Translations under genes and position numbers: made by a program
Notes under the pieces: generated by a model
Told to the model about the DNA's origin: nothing
Databases searched by the model: none
The model's input: the letters and a program-made list of their open reading frames with translations, nothing else
Shown: in pieces, positions 44,668-53,675 of the stretch
Numbering within the stretch: the first letter of the stretch is position 1
Layout of the letters: the number at the start of each line of letters is the position of its first letter
From: Roseomonas sp.
GTDB taxonomy: Bacteria; Pseudomonadota; Alphaproteobacteria; Acetobacterales; Acetobacteraceae
Assembly (NCBI GenBank): GCA_031180725.1
Contig: JAPSLO010000006.1
Coordinates: 248,001-312,000 of the forward strand
Direction: 5' to 3'
Length of the DNA: 64,000 nt

Positions 44668-45636
44668 TCAATGAGCCGAAATGCCAGCTTCGGTAATCAC
44701 CTTGCGCCAGTTGGCGGTGTCCGCCGCAAGTAGCGCGCGCACATCGGCAGGACCGCCGCCCTCGGCGGCAAGTCCAATCTGGGCCATGCGGGACCGGTAA
44801 TCGATGTCCCCAGTAACCGCGTTGAGCGCGGCGGCGAGCCTGTCGATTACGGGTGCTGACGTGGCAGGGGGCGCGAACAGAGCCATCCACAACACAGCCT
44901 CGAACCCTGGCAGCGTCTCCGCGACTGTCGGAACATCCGGCAGGTTGGGCAGGCGCTGCCGGGACGAGATGGCAAGCGCGCGGGTCTTGCCCTCCTGCAG
45001 GGATGGCAAAGCCTCCACTGGTGACTGGAAATTGCAGTGGATGCGGCCCGCCTGGAGATCGAGCAGGCCCTCTACCCCACCGCGATTGGGTACGGCTGTC
45101 ATCTGAATGCCGGCCCGCTGGCACAGCATCTCCGTCGCGAGGTGCACGACCGTGCCCACGACGCCGCCATAGTTGAGCATGCCCGGATTCGCCTTTGCAT
45201 AGGCGATGAACTCCGGCAGCGTCGTTGCGGGAATGCCGGGATAGATGTGGAACACGAAGGGGCCGCGATAAACCATACCGACCGGTGCCAGCTCCGTTTG
45301 CGGATCACGCGGCGTGAGCCTGGGTTGCAGCGTGGGATTGATGGCAAGGGAACTGGTGCCGGCCAACAACGTGTATCCGTCCGGCCGGGCTTGTGCGACG
45401 GCTGTGGACGCGATGGAAGTCGCACCCCCCACACGGTTCTCCACCAACACCCGCTGGCCGATGGCTGCAGCGAGCCGATCGGCCGTGAGGCGGACAGCGA
45501 TATCGGTTTGCCCGCCGGCTGCATAGGCATTCAGTATGGTGATCGGGCGCGAGGGATACACGTCCTGCGCGCGTGCCGATCCTGCAGCAAGCGACAAGCT
45601 GCCGAGGAGGGCCCGGCGGCTGAGATGGGGTTGCAC
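44668..45636 (-). CDS. Bug/TctC-family periplasmic solute receptor
   Basis: A 322-residue receptor. Leader: LSRRALLGSLSLAAGSARAQ (cleavage about residue 23). Landmarks: YPSRPITILNAYAAGGQTDI, VLVENRVGGATSIAS, ARPDGYTLLAG and MLNYGGVVGTVVHLATE. The usual PYRG loop reads VPNRGG here. The GTG start at 45636 has GGAG seven bases upstream. It is the last gene of the minus-strand operon running from 51089. Confidence 0.9.
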   Translation of the reverse strand: MQPHLSRRALLGSLSLAAGSARAQDVYPSRPITILNAYAAGGQTDIAVRLTADRLAAAIGQRVLVENRVGGATSIASTAVAQARPDGYTLLAGTSSLAINPTLQPRLTPRDPQTELAPVGMVYRGPFVFHIYPGIPATTLPEFIAYAKANPGMLNYGGVVGTVVHLATEMLCQRAGIQMTAVPNRGGVEGLLDLQAGRIHCNFQSPVEALPSLQEGKTRALAISSRQRLPNLPDVPTVAETLPGFEAVLWMALFAPPATSAPVIDRLAAALNAVTGDIDYRSRMAQIGLAAEGGGPADVRALLAADTANWRKVITEAGISAH

Positions 45637-45693
45637 GTCGGTCTCCTTCCGCTGTCTGTCGTCCGTCTCTGCTGTACCCCGAGAGTCCGCGAC

Positions 45694-46674
45694 TTATCCG
45701 GCGCCCCGACCGGCCCGCGCGATGATCGGCTTGTAGCGCTCGATCTCCGATGCCGTGAAGGATGCGAGCTCCTGCGGGCCGCCGTACTCGATACGCGTCG
45801 CGCTGTCCGACATCGCCCGGCGTACGTCGGAATCGCCCAGCGTCCGGCGTGCAGCCTCGGTGAGCCTGTTCGTAATCTCCGGCGGCAATCCGACCGGTCC
45901 GTAGAGGCCGAACCAGGACGTGAAGACAATGTCGGGATAACCGAGCTCGACCATCGTCGGAAGCTGCGGCAGCCAGGGCGACCGCGTGCTGCCGGTGGTC
46001 GCCAGCGGGATCAGCGTGCCGGATTCGATGTGCGGCTTGAGCGTGAGATATGGATAGAAGCTGAGTGAGATGGTGCCCGAGAGCAGGTCGGCGAAGAGCT
46101 GGTTGTTGTTGTACGGCACATGCGTCATGGCGATGTTCGCCATAGCCTTCAGTGTCTCACCGGCCAGATGTGCGCTAGACGCCGCGCCGGGCGAGCCAAA
46201 ATTAAGCCGGTCGGGATTGGCGCGGGCGTAATTTACCAAGTCCGCGACCGAGCGTGCGGGGACGCGCGGATTGACGACAAGCACCGCATCCTGGCTGACC
46301 AGCCGCGCGATTGGCGTGAAATCGCGCAGCGAGTCGTAGCGGACATCGCGGTAGAAGCTGACATTCACCGCGATTGTCTGGTTGTTGCCGAACAGGATAG
46401 TGTAGCCATCCGGACGGGCGCGCGCGACGAACTCCGTGCCGATCATGCCGCTGGCACCGGGCTTGTTGTCCACGACGATGCGCTGGCCGAGGTCGTCGCC
46501 CATCCGCTCGGTGATCTGGCGGGCCAGCAGGTCCGTGCCGGTACCGGGCCCATAGGCGACGACGCAGGTGATGGGGCGTATCGGAAAGGCCTGCGCCGTG
46601 GCTAGCCGCGCGCCGAGCGGGGTAAATGGCAGGCCGGTGGCCAGTCGGCCGAAGCCGCGACGTGTCATGGACAT
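45694..46674 (-). CDS. Bug/TctC-family periplasmic solute receptor
   Basis: A 326-residue receptor. Leader MTRRGFGRLATGLPF...TAQA; the mature part starts near FPIRPITCVVAYGPGTGTDL. Other family landmarks are IVVDNKPGASGMIGTEFVAR, ARPDGYTILFG, NFGSPGAASSAHLAGE and HVPYNNNQLFADLL, where asparagines replace the usual RG. ATG 46674 has a long GGGAGGGAGGAA site; the frame to 46794 is an extension. It is the second receptor in this operon, with no permease. Confidence 0.9.
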   Translation of the reverse strand: MSMTRRGFGRLATGLPFTPLGARLATAQAFPIRPITCVVAYGPGTGTDLLARQITERMGDDLGQRIVVDNKPGASGMIGTEFVARARPDGYTILFGNNQTIAVNVSFYRDVRYDSLRDFTPIARLVSQDAVLVVNPRVPARSVADLVNYARANPDRLNFGSPGAASSAHLAGETLKAMANIAMTHVPYNNNQLFADLLSGTISLSFYPYLTLKPHIESGTLIPLATTGSTRSPWLPQLPTMVELGYPDIVFTSWFGLYGPVGLPPEITNRLTEAARRTLGDSDVRRAMSDSATRIEYGGPQELASFTASEIERYKPIIARAGRGAG

Positions 46675-46723
46675 GCTGCGTTCCTCCCTCCCATGGCGCG
46701 CCGCTCCATCGGCGGCCGCCTTA

Positions 46724-47599
46724 TCAGCGTCCCTTAAGCCCGAGTATCTCCCTAGCCTCCGCGACGCTCGCCACCTGGCCACCCAGCGCGTCAACTATCA
46801 TTCCGGCCTTGGTCACAAGCGCCGCGTTGTCGGGGGCGAGCACGCCCTTGCGGATGAAGACGTTGTCCTCAAGCCCGACGCGCACATGGCCGCCAAGCAG
46901 CCAGGCCTGCGCCAGCATCGGGTATTCGAAGCGGCCGATACCGAAGCCGCTCCATACGGCGCCGGACGGAAGCTGCGAGGCGAGGTAGGACATGGTCGCG
47001 CTGTTTGCGACGGCGCCGTACTTGATCCCGAGCACGATCTGGAAGAAGGGCTTGTCGCCGTCCAGCGTGCCGTCCTTCAGCAGGTCACAGGCGAGCTGGA
47101 TGTCACCGCTGTCGAAGCATTCGAGCTCGGGCTTGGTGCCGGCCTCGCGGATCAGGCGTGCCATGATGCGCAGGTTCTCCGGCGTGTTGATGACAACGGA
47201 GCTGCCGGAATACATGGTGTTGCAGTCAAGGCTACAGATCTCGGGGCGCAGTTCGACGATGTGCTCCACGCGGCGTTCCGGCGTGGTCAGCGTCGTTCCC
47301 GGCGCGGCGAGCTTCGGATCGCCGGGCGTCGGAACGAAGCGCTGGCCAGGGCCGGTGGTGAGATTGATGATGACGTCGGTGCCGCTGTCGCGGATGCGTT
47401 CGACCGCCTCGCGATAGTGGGCGAGCTCCATGGAGGGGCGGCCATCGGGGTAGCGGACGTGGATATGCACAATCGCGGCGCCGGCCTTCGCGGCATCGAT
47501 ACAGGCCTTGGCGATCTCCTGCGGGGTACAGGGCAGCTCGGGATGGTTGGCCTTCGTCGTGATGTTGCCGGTAACGGCGCAGGAGATGATGGTCGGCAT
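46724..47599 (-). CDS. BKACE-family protein (3-keto-5-aminohexanoate cleavage enzyme-like)
   Basis: A 291-residue zinc enzyme of the beta-keto acid cleavage family, which condenses a beta-keto acid with acetyl-CoA and splits it. Landmarks: ISCAVTGNITTKANHPELP at the N terminus, the zinc-binding AAIVHIHVRYPDG (His-x-His near residue 48), INLTTGPG, PEICSLDCNTM, and VRVGLEDNVFI near 245 with the glutamate zinc ligand. The substrate of this family is set by variable residues and cannot be read here. ATG 47599 fits the family N terminus; the frame to 47725 is extra. It is in the middle of the putative uronate-type operon. Confidence 0.88.
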   Translation of the reverse strand: MPTIISCAVTGNITTKANHPELPCTPQEIAKACIDAAKAGAAIVHIHVRYPDGRPSMELAHYREAVERIRDSGTDVIINLTTGPGQRFVPTPGDPKLAAPGTTLTTPERRVEHIVELRPEICSLDCNTMYSGSSVVINTPENLRIMARLIREAGTKPELECFDSGDIQLACDLLKDGTLDGDKPFFQIVLGIKYGAVANSATMSYLASQLPSGAVWSGFGIGRFEYPMLAQAWLLGGHVRVGLEDNVFIRKGVLAPDNAALVTKAGMIVDALGGQVASVAEAREILGLKGR

Positions 47600-47618
47600 G
47601 GCAGGTCCGCGAGCTGTA

Positions 47619-48545
47619 TCAGGTGTGGGAGAACATGGCGCGGCCCGGCACGGGCATCCGCGCGCGCATGACCGATCCGGTGGAGGATTCGAGGATGAAG
47701 AGGTCGCGGCGGTCGGGCCCGCCATAGGCGATGTTCGTCACCGCCTTGCCAGTGCAGGAACGGATGCGCAACAGCGGCGCGCCGTCGGGCGAGAAGAGCC
47801 AAACGATACCGCTGCGCGCATGGGCGACGGCCAGGTTGCCGTCTTCGTCCAGCGCCAGCCCGTCCGGTCCGAGGCCGCCGCTAAGTTGGATGAAGAGCTC
47901 GACCTGTCTTGCGCTGCGATCGCTGCCGACCGGAAAGCGCCAGACCGCATTGCCGCGCGTCACGCCGAGGAGCAGGTTGTGACCGCCATGGTCGAGCACC
48001 AGGCCGTTTGGGGTCGGTGCATTGTCGATCAGCAGTTCCGCACTGCCGCCCTCCGGCGGGATGCGGAAGACGCGGCCGGTGGGATCGCCGAGATGGCTGC
48101 GGCCGGGATCGGTCAGGTAGAGCGATCCGTCGGGGTCGAAGAAGAGGTCGTTTGGTCCGCGGAAGCGCTCACCATTCGCGCGGGCGACATAGGATTGAGG
48201 CGTGGCCTCGCCAGGGGCGAGCACCAGCACGCCGTGCGCGCGGTCGGCGAGGAAGATGCGACCGTCGCGATGAAGCTTCAGCCCGTTCGGCTCGCCGTCA
48301 TACTGCGCGACGAGCGTCCAGCCGCCAGCCGGATCGATGCGGAAGATGCGGCCATGCGGGATGTCGGTGCAGAAGAGATTGCCCTCTCGGTCGAAGGAGG
48401 GGCCTTCGAGGAAGGAATGCACCGGCGCCGCGCCGGGCGGCCGGGCCTGCGACCAGGCGGTCGGCGGCCCGCGCCAGTGCAGTTCCGCCGGCAGGGTGGT
48501 AAAGAGCTCAGCGCGGATCTCTCGCGGCTCGGGGTAGAGCGACAT
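47619..48545 (-). CDS. SMP-30/gluconolactonase-family lactonase
   Basis: A 308-residue six-bladed propeller hydrolase of the SMP-30/regucalcin group. Landmarks: EGPSFDREGNLFCTDIPHGRIFRID (in pieces; catalytic glutamate near residue 48), GPNDLFFDPDGSLYLTD (about 130) with the metal-binding asparagine, PNGLVLDHGG, and DGLALDEDGNLAVAHA (about 225). Family members hydrolyse sugar lactones, so it could open the aldarolactone made by the adjacent uronate-dehydrogenase-like enzyme. Its start overlaps the stop of the aldolase gene by one base. Confidence 0.88.
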   Translation of the reverse strand: MSLYPEPREIRAELFTTLPAELHWRGPPTAWSQARPPGAAPVHSFLEGPSFDREGNLFCTDIPHGRIFRIDPAGGWTLVAQYDGEPNGLKLHRDGRIFLADRAHGVLVLAPGEATPQSYVARANGERFRGPNDLFFDPDGSLYLTDPGRSHLGDPTGRVFRIPPEGGSAELLIDNAPTPNGLVLDHGGHNLLLGVTRGNAVWRFPVGSDRSARQVELFIQLSGGLGPDGLALDEDGNLAVAHARSGIVWLFSPDGAPLLRIRSCTGKAVTNIAYGGPDRRDLFILESSTGSVMRARMPVPGRAMFSHT

Positions 48546-49315
48546 CAGGCACCGAGGTCCTTTCGCAGTGTGCGCAATGCCTGAACGAGGATGTTGGTCG
48601 TGTTGAAGCAGATCATCCGCGCCCCATGCGTACCGAGCTCGCGTGCCTGGGCCGCGGTGCGCGCGATGGTCGCGAAGGCGGGACCTCCCGGGATCGACCG
48701 AAGCTCCGTGCGGATGCGGTCCACCGCCTCCGTCACTTCGGGATGCGTGACATCGCCGAGATGGCCCATGGAGGCCGCCAGGTCGTTCGGGCCGACGAAA
48801 ATTGCGTCCAGCCCTTGCACACGGGCGATGGCGCCGACCTCGGGCAGGGCTTCGGTGTCCTCGATCATCGCGATCACTGTCGTGCGGTCGGCCTGGTCCC
48901 GCAGTACGGTCGCGGCATCGCCGGTACCATGGCGCGCGGCGCGGGAGAGTGTGCTGATGCCGCGCCGGCCGAGCGGCGGGTAGTAAGCATGGCCGACGAT
49001 GCGCGACGCGACCTCCGCGCTTGTGACATGCGGCACCAGGATGCCATCGGCGCCGGCGTCGAGGACGTGTAGGATCGTGTCCGCATCGCCGCGCGGCACG
49101 CGCACCAGCGCGGCGATGCCTGCGGCCGCAGCGGCACGGAGCATGTTCTCCAGCGTTTCGAGGCCAGTGGCGCCGTGCTCCGTATCGATGATGACAAAGT
49201 CGAAGCCTGACCAGCCCGCGACCTCAACCGTCGCCGGCGATGGGATCCCGACGAAGAAGCCGTGCAGCGGCGCATCGCCCTTGAGCCGTGCCTTGAAGGG
49301 CGGTTTCTCCACCAT
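48545..49315 (-). CDS. HpcH/HpaI-family aldolase (2-keto-3-deoxy-glucarate aldolase-like)
   Basis: A 256-residue class II aldolase. FDFVIIDTEHGATGLETLENML (in pieces; catalytic His and metal-binding Glu region) is near residue 45. RVPRGDADTILHVLDAGADGILVPHV follows, with YYPPLGRRG, and the IEDTEAL and DAIFVGPNDLAASMG blocks complete the family. Enzymes of this group cleave 2-keto-3-deoxy acids to pyruvate or a semialdehyde. ATG 49315 has a GGGGGGAGGAA site; the frame to 49549 overlaps the SDR gene and is rejected. It is a plausible last step of an oxidative uronate route. Confidence 0.9.
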   Translation of the reverse strand: MVEKPPFKARLKGDAPLHGFFVGIPSPATVEVAGWSGFDFVIIDTEHGATGLETLENMLRAAAAAGIAALVRVPRGDADTILHVLDAGADGILVPHVTSAEVASRIVGHAYYPPLGRRGISTLSRAARHGTGDAATVLRDQADRTTVIAMIEDTEALPEVGAIARVQGLDAIFVGPNDLAASMGHLGDVTHPEVTEAVDRIRTELRSIPGGPAFATIARTAAQARELGTHGARMICFNTTNILVQALRTLRKDLGA

Positions 49316-49341
49316 GTTGCCGTTTCCTCCCCCCTGACGCG

Positions 49342-50169
49342 TCATGACGGCGGCCGCTTGCGCGTGTAGTCGCGCGAGCAAAGATGGCCGCCCTGGTAGC
49401 GTTCCTCGATCGGGTCCCGGCTGACCACAGCATCGAGCACGGCGGCGAACTCGTCGGCGCTGTCCTGCGGCGTCCAGCCGAGGCGCCCGCGCGCATCGTT
49501 GCGCCACCAGGTGCGGCTGTTGGCAGAGGCGCCCCAGACGATGTCGCATCGCACATCCTGCGCGCGCAACCCTGCGGCGACCAGCCGCGCCAGGTCATCG
49601 TAGGAGAGCCAACTCGACAGCATCCGACGCGTGGAAGGCTTGGGGAAGGCGGATCCGATGCGGATCGAGATGCTCTCGACTCCATGCTTGTACCAGTAGA
49701 GCCTTGCCATCAGCTCGCCATAGGCCTTCGACAACCCGTAATAGGTATCGGGCCGCAGCTCGCAGTCGTCCTCGAGCGGCGTCGTGCGCTCATGGAAGCC
49801 AATCGCATGGTTGGAGGAGGCGAAGATCACCCGAGCCTCGGCCAGCCGCGCCGCTTCGAAGATGTGGAACAGGCCACTGATGTTCGGGCCGAGCACATCC
49901 TCGAATGGGCGCTCGGTGGAGACGCCTCCGAAATGCAGGATGGCACCGCAGCCGGCAGCGAGCTCTCGGATCGCGGCGCGGTCGCAGAGATCGGCCTGCT
50001 GGAACCTTGTGCCGGGTGGCAGTGGGACGGGAAAGGGCCTGATGTCCGTCAGCACCAGCTTCCAGCCCCATTCGGAAAGGCGCGCCGCGAGCATGCTGCC
50101 GAGCGCGCCGGAGGCACCGGTCAGCAGGACCGGCTTGCCGCCCGGCGCGGCAACGCCGGCGGCGCTCAT
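49342..50169 (-). CDS. Uronate dehydrogenase-like NAD-dependent SDR
   Basis: A 275-residue extended SDR close in pattern to bacterial uronate dehydrogenase. VLLTGASGALGSMLAARL is near residue 14, LVLTDIRP follows, and FGGVSTERPFEDVLGPNISG is the substrate loop region. ASSNHAIGFH is next, and TYYGLSKAYGELM gives Tyr and Lys. RIGSAFPKPSTRRMLSSWLS and ASANSRTWW are also typical. It oxidises galacturonate or glucuronate to the lactone in known members. Its stop lies 26 bases ahead of the aldolase start, and its start overlaps the dioxygenase stop by 4 bases. Compare the paralogue at 18567-19391, which shares the SSNH-IGFH motif. Confidence 0.85.
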   Translation of the reverse strand: MSAAGVAAPGGKPVLLTGASGALGSMLAARLSEWGWKLVLTDIRPFPVPLPPGTRFQQADLCDRAAIRELAAGCGAILHFGGVSTERPFEDVLGPNISGLFHIFEAARLAEARVIFASSNHAIGFHERTTPLEDDCELRPDTYYGLSKAYGELMARLYWYKHGVESISIRIGSAFPKPSTRRMLSSWLSYDDLARLVAAGLRAQDVRCDIVWGASANSRTWWRNDARGRLGWTPQDSADEFAAVLDAVVSRDPIEERYQGGHLCSRDYTRKRPPS

Positions 50170-51089
50170 GTCGGGACCGGTCCGACGGTCTCAAGCCGAT
50201 GCATGCGGCGGCGCAAGTCGCCATAGTCAAAGATGGCCAGGTGCTGCGTTGCGCGGTTGTCCCAGATCAGCAGGTCGCCGACGCGCCAGCTATGGCGATA
50301 GATAAATTCCGGTTTGCGGATATGCGCCCAGAGCTCCTCGAGCAGCGCCTCGCTCTCCGCCTCCGGGAGGCCAACGATGCGGGCGGTGTGACCCTCGGTG
50401 ACGAAAAGGTTCTTGCGACCGGTGACCGGATGCGTGGTAACGATCGGATGCTCGACATCGGGGACCTCGGCCTTCTGCGCTTCGGTCAGTGGGGGGCGAC
50501 GCAGATCACCAAGGCGGCGCTTCTTCTCGATGTGGTGGGTGAAGCTGTGCACGGCCTTACGCCCGGCGATCCGCTGGCGCAGTGCGTCGGGCAGTGCATC
50601 ATACGCTTCGGCCGTGCTTGTGAAGAGCGTATCCCCCAATGGCTTGCCGTCGCGATGCGGCACCTCCAGCGCATAGAGCGCCGTGTACATGTCCGGCTGG
50701 GCGAGGTGCGTCCCATCAGCGTGCCACATCGCGCCCGCATCCATCAGGCCGATGTTGCGGCCATTCTCGACGATGTTGGAGATCACCATCATGTCGGGAT
50801 AGCCGGGCACGCAGAAAGAATTGGCGCGGCTGTACGACGACTTCTTGATTGGGCCGAGCTTCTCCATGAAGGCGGTCTGCTGGTCGGGCGTCAGCTTCTG
50901 GTCGCGCACCACGACGACGCCGTGGCGGTGCAGGGAATCGAGTACCAGCTGAACAGAGTCGTGCGTCAGGTGGGTGGCGAGATTGAGGCCGATGATCTCT
51001 GCCCCCAGCGCTGACGCGAGGGGACGCACCTGAGGCCCGGTCGACGCCCCCGCGGGACGTGTGAGCATGGTGGCGACATGCGTGGACAT
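50166..51089 (-). CDS. TauD/TfdA-family 2-oxoglutarate-dependent dioxygenase
   Basis: A 307-residue Fe(II)/2-oxoglutarate dioxygenase. The iron ligands are in MWHADGTH (H-x-D, about residue 122) and the distal histidine in TQHLAIFDYG near residue 287, with the 2-oxoglutarate-binding arginine probably in DLRRRMHR. HGVVVVRDQKLTPDQQ and THPVTGRKNLFV are further family segments. It hydroxylates a small organic compound; sulfonates, ethers and amines are known substrates of the family. It heads the minus-strand operon and is divergent from the LacI regulator. Confidence 0.9.
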   Translation of the reverse strand: MSTHVATMLTRPAGASTGPQVRPLASALGAEIIGLNLATHLTHDSVQLVLDSLHRHGVVVVRDQKLTPDQQTAFMEKLGPIKKSSYSRANSFCVPGYPDMMVISNIVENGRNIGLMDAGAMWHADGTHLAQPDMYTALYALEVPHRDGKPLGDTLFTSTAEAYDALPDALRQRIAGRKAVHSFTHHIEKKRRLGDLRRPPLTEAQKAEVPDVEHPIVTTHPVTGRKNLFVTEGHTARIVGLPEAESEALLEELWAHIRKPEFIYRHSWRVGDLLIWDNRATQHLAIFDYGDLRRRMHRLETVGPVPT

Positions 51090-51197
51090 GGACGTTCCCT
51101 TTTTCGTGCGCTGTGGCCGGCCGCTTCAATGACATCGCTAACATTGATGGGGGCCTGAATGCAAGCATGGATGCCAGCCATATCGAAGATCGGCTCA

Positions 51198-51211
51198 TGA
51201 CAACGGTAACA
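51198..51211. promoter_or_regulatory. Candidate LacI/GntR-type operator
   Basis: The divergent gap holds TGACAACGGTAACA, an imperfect palindrome. Its reverse complement begins TGTTACCG, matching one half of the TGTTACCGGTAACA box bound by gluconate-type LacI regulators. It is 97 bases upstream of the LacI-type gene and 109 bases upstream of the dioxygenase start. The assignment rests on half-site similarity only. Confidence 0.35.
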
Positions 51212-51307
51212 CACTTGTTCGGATGAACTGCTGTCGCATGGCTGGCCCGGCGGGCAGGCCCGTGGTTAATCAGGCACCCCCGCCCCCCGCAACGCGTCGC
51301 CACAGGC

Positions 51308-52342
51308 ATGCCGTCAAGAGCCAAACCGCACCCCGATCCCTCCGCCGAGTCACCGGGGCGCGCCGTGCGCATCACCGACGTCGCCGCCGCTGCAGGGGTT
51401 TCCGCCATCACCGTCTCACGCGCGCTGAACGCGCCCGAGCTGCTGTCGAAAGCGACGTTGCGCCGCGTGCTCTCGGCGGTCGAACGCATGGGCTACGTGC
51501 CCAACCTGACGGCAGGCGCGCTCTCCTCGCGCCGGTCACGCATGATTGTCGCCATCGTGCCAACTATCGCCAGCCCGATGTACGCGGAAACGCTGCAGGC
51601 CTTTACTGATGTGCTGTCGCAGGCCGGCTACCATGTCGTGCTCGGCCTCGGCGGCTTCGACGGGCGGGACGAAGAGCAACTCATCACTACGCTGCTCGGC
51701 CGGCAGCCGGAGGGCCTGCTGCTGGTCGGCGCGGTTCAATCCACCGGCGCAAGGCGGCGCCTAGCGGAAGCGATGATACCTGTCGTCCAGATTTGGGGCG
51801 ACGCGTCAACTGCGGCGGACCTGCAGGTAGGCTTCAGCCATGCCAGTGTCGGTGAGGCTGTCGCGAATCACCTATGCGATCGTGGTTACCGCGCCTTCGG
51901 TGTCGTGTCATCCGACGATCCGCGCGCGCTGGAGCGACTGGAGGGCTTCCGCCGCGGGTTGCAGCGGCGCGGCTTGCTGCTTGCGACGCAGCGCCTTATG
52001 CCGCCACCCAGCACATTGATGGAAGGCCGCGCTGCCTTGGAGCCGCTACTGCGCGACCTACCTCGGCACGGCGCGGTGTTCTGCAGCTCCGACCTGCTGG
52101 CGGCCGGCCTGCTGATCGAGGCCGGGGTACGCGGCGTGCGGATTCCCGGGGAACTCGCGATTTGCGGCTTCGGCGACTTAGAGATCGGCCGGGCGATGGA
52201 GCCGGCCCTGACGACTGTGAGCGTGGACGGCACCGAGATGGGGCAACTTGCCGCACGCTGCTTGGTGGACCGCTTGGCTGGGAACCGCATCCCGCGACGG
52301 CTCAGCGTGCCGGCGGAAATCATTCAGCGCGGGACCACTTAG
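51308..52342 (+). CDS. LacI-family transcriptional regulator (gluconate-type)
   Basis: A 344-residue repressor. The helix-turn-helix is VRITDVAAAAGVSAITVSRALN (in pieces) at residues 20-42, with the hinge helix after KATLRRVLSAVERMGYVPN. The periplasmic-binding-protein-like core shows MIVAIVPTIASPMYAETLQ near residue 79 and GEAVANHLCDRGYRAFGVVSSDD. The GntR-like sub-pattern (ITVSRALN, GYVPN) suits sugar-acid-responsive members. It is divergent from the seven-gene operon 51089-44668 and is its likely regulator. Confidence 0.9.
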   Translation: MPSRAKPHPDPSAESPGRAVRITDVAAAAGVSAITVSRALNAPELLSKATLRRVLSAVERMGYVPNLTAGALSSRRSRMIVAIVPTIASPMYAETLQAFTDVLSQAGYHVVLGLGGFDGRDEEQLITTLLGRQPEGLLLVGAVQSTGARRRLAEAMIPVVQIWGDASTAADLQVGFSHASVGEAVANHLCDRGYRAFGVVSSDDPRALERLEGFRRGLQRRGLLLATQRLMPPPSTLMEGRAALEPLLRDLPRHGAVFCSSDLLAAGLLIEAGVRGVRIPGELAICGFGDLEIGRAMEPALTTVSVDGTEMGQLAARCLVDRLAGNRIPRRLSVPAEIIQRGTT

Positions 52343-52495
52343 CACTACCCATAGCCGGGAGGAGACGGCGCAAGTCGAGCCGCCATCGCCGCACCGCCGC
52401 TCGATACGCCGGCGATGTTGGTTTCCGCCACAGCCTGGAACGCAGCGCGCCCCAGCACACGGCGAGGGACACCTCGTTTGAGTCTGCTTCCGAAA

Positions 52496-53244
52496 CTTCG
52501 ATGGCCTTGGCTCCGGCCTTACCGATTGAGCGGCGAACAGCCTGGCCCTTGCGGCTGCCGATACTGTCCGTGATGACGAGGTAACCACGCTGCAGTGTCC
52601 TCACCCGTGCTGGCTGGACACAGCCGAGGAAACTGCGGCCGTTGACCGGCGGTCGAAGAAGGCGGGTGTGGTGATCCGGTCGACCTGCAACGCGACAACG
52701 AAGATCAGCGTCTTCCAGTGACCGTGTGCAGTCTTGTCAACGAGGCGGCGGTCGACGGTGCAGCGGCCACGGGTGTGCAGCACGTTCGTCTTGGTCCAGG
52801 CATCGTCGATGAGGACCAATCGGGTGGGATTAAGCAGCCCCTGACGCTGGCGTCAGCGGTCGCGCCCGCGGGGCGTTGCGCCGGTCCTGCTGGGTCGCAA
52901 GCTTCTCCGAAGCTGATCTCCTCGGCGCGGAAGAAGCGCCAAACCACCGAGATCTCCACCACCACGCCGCGCTCCGACAACTCAGCCGCCAGCACAGCCA
53001 TCCTCGGACCAGGCTTCTCGCGGATGCCGACCTGGAGGCACTCCCGCTCGCCCGCCAGCACCGCGCGGCACAGGCCGCCCATCGGTCGGGCGGCTACGCT
53101 GCCGATCTCGCGCTGCCAGTCAACCCAGCGAATCACGCTTGCTGGGCTCACCGCAAACGGCGTCGCTACCGATCGGCAGTTCTCACCGGCCAAGGCCGCT
53201 GACAATGCGCGCTCGCACGTATCCGGCGACAGGGATCGCGCCAT
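52496..53244 (-). pseudogene. IS630-family transposase, frameshifted remnant
   Basis: Ordered fragments of one IS630-type transposase in different frames on the minus strand. N-terminal MARSLSPDTCERALSAAL from 53244, then SVAARPMGGLCRAVLAGER and ELSERGVVVEISVVWRFFRAE. A shifted frame has LVLIDDAWTKTNVLHTRG (the first catalytic Asp region) and AHGHWKTLIFVVALQVDRI. A further frame from 52604 has LVITDSIGSRKGQAVRRSI (second catalytic Asp region). It stops before the C-terminal catalytic Glu. It is inactive and separates the uronate-type operon from the next receptor cluster. Confidence 0.82.
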
Positions 53245-53675
53245 CCCTGCTGGCCTCCTCCCTGCCAGTAGCTCAAATCGCAAACCCTCCACGAGATGCG
53301 GGAGGTTGCCCTGGGCCTGGCGATGGAGATGATCATGCCCCCGGCAAGATCGGTGCAGCAGGCGTCCGCACTGGCATGTCCGGCAGCGCCTTGCGTCGCC
53401 TCGGGCTGGCTTGGAGCCGCCGCGGCCGCGGTGGCACCGTCATGCGCCACAGCGGGCGGAATGTTTCTTGAACGGGCGCCCTTCATGCCCGCTGCCGTAT
53501 GACCGGTGATGGTGGGCGAGCGGCTAAGTAGGGCGAGTCGAAATCCCAATGCGGGCGATCCGAGTTGGCGCAACGTCCGGCGTGTCGCGTGCCACAACCA
53601 TCGCCGTGTGGTGCCCGGCAAGGAGACGAAAGGGAGGCTGCTCCAGAGGTGCCACCTCCGATTGCAGCAAAGCTG
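53245..53675. other. Non-coding stretch next to the IS630 remnant
   Basis: About 430 bases with only short shadow frames on both strands. No family, promoter or terminator can be supported; it may include the lost end of the IS element and decayed flanking DNA. Confidence 0.35.
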
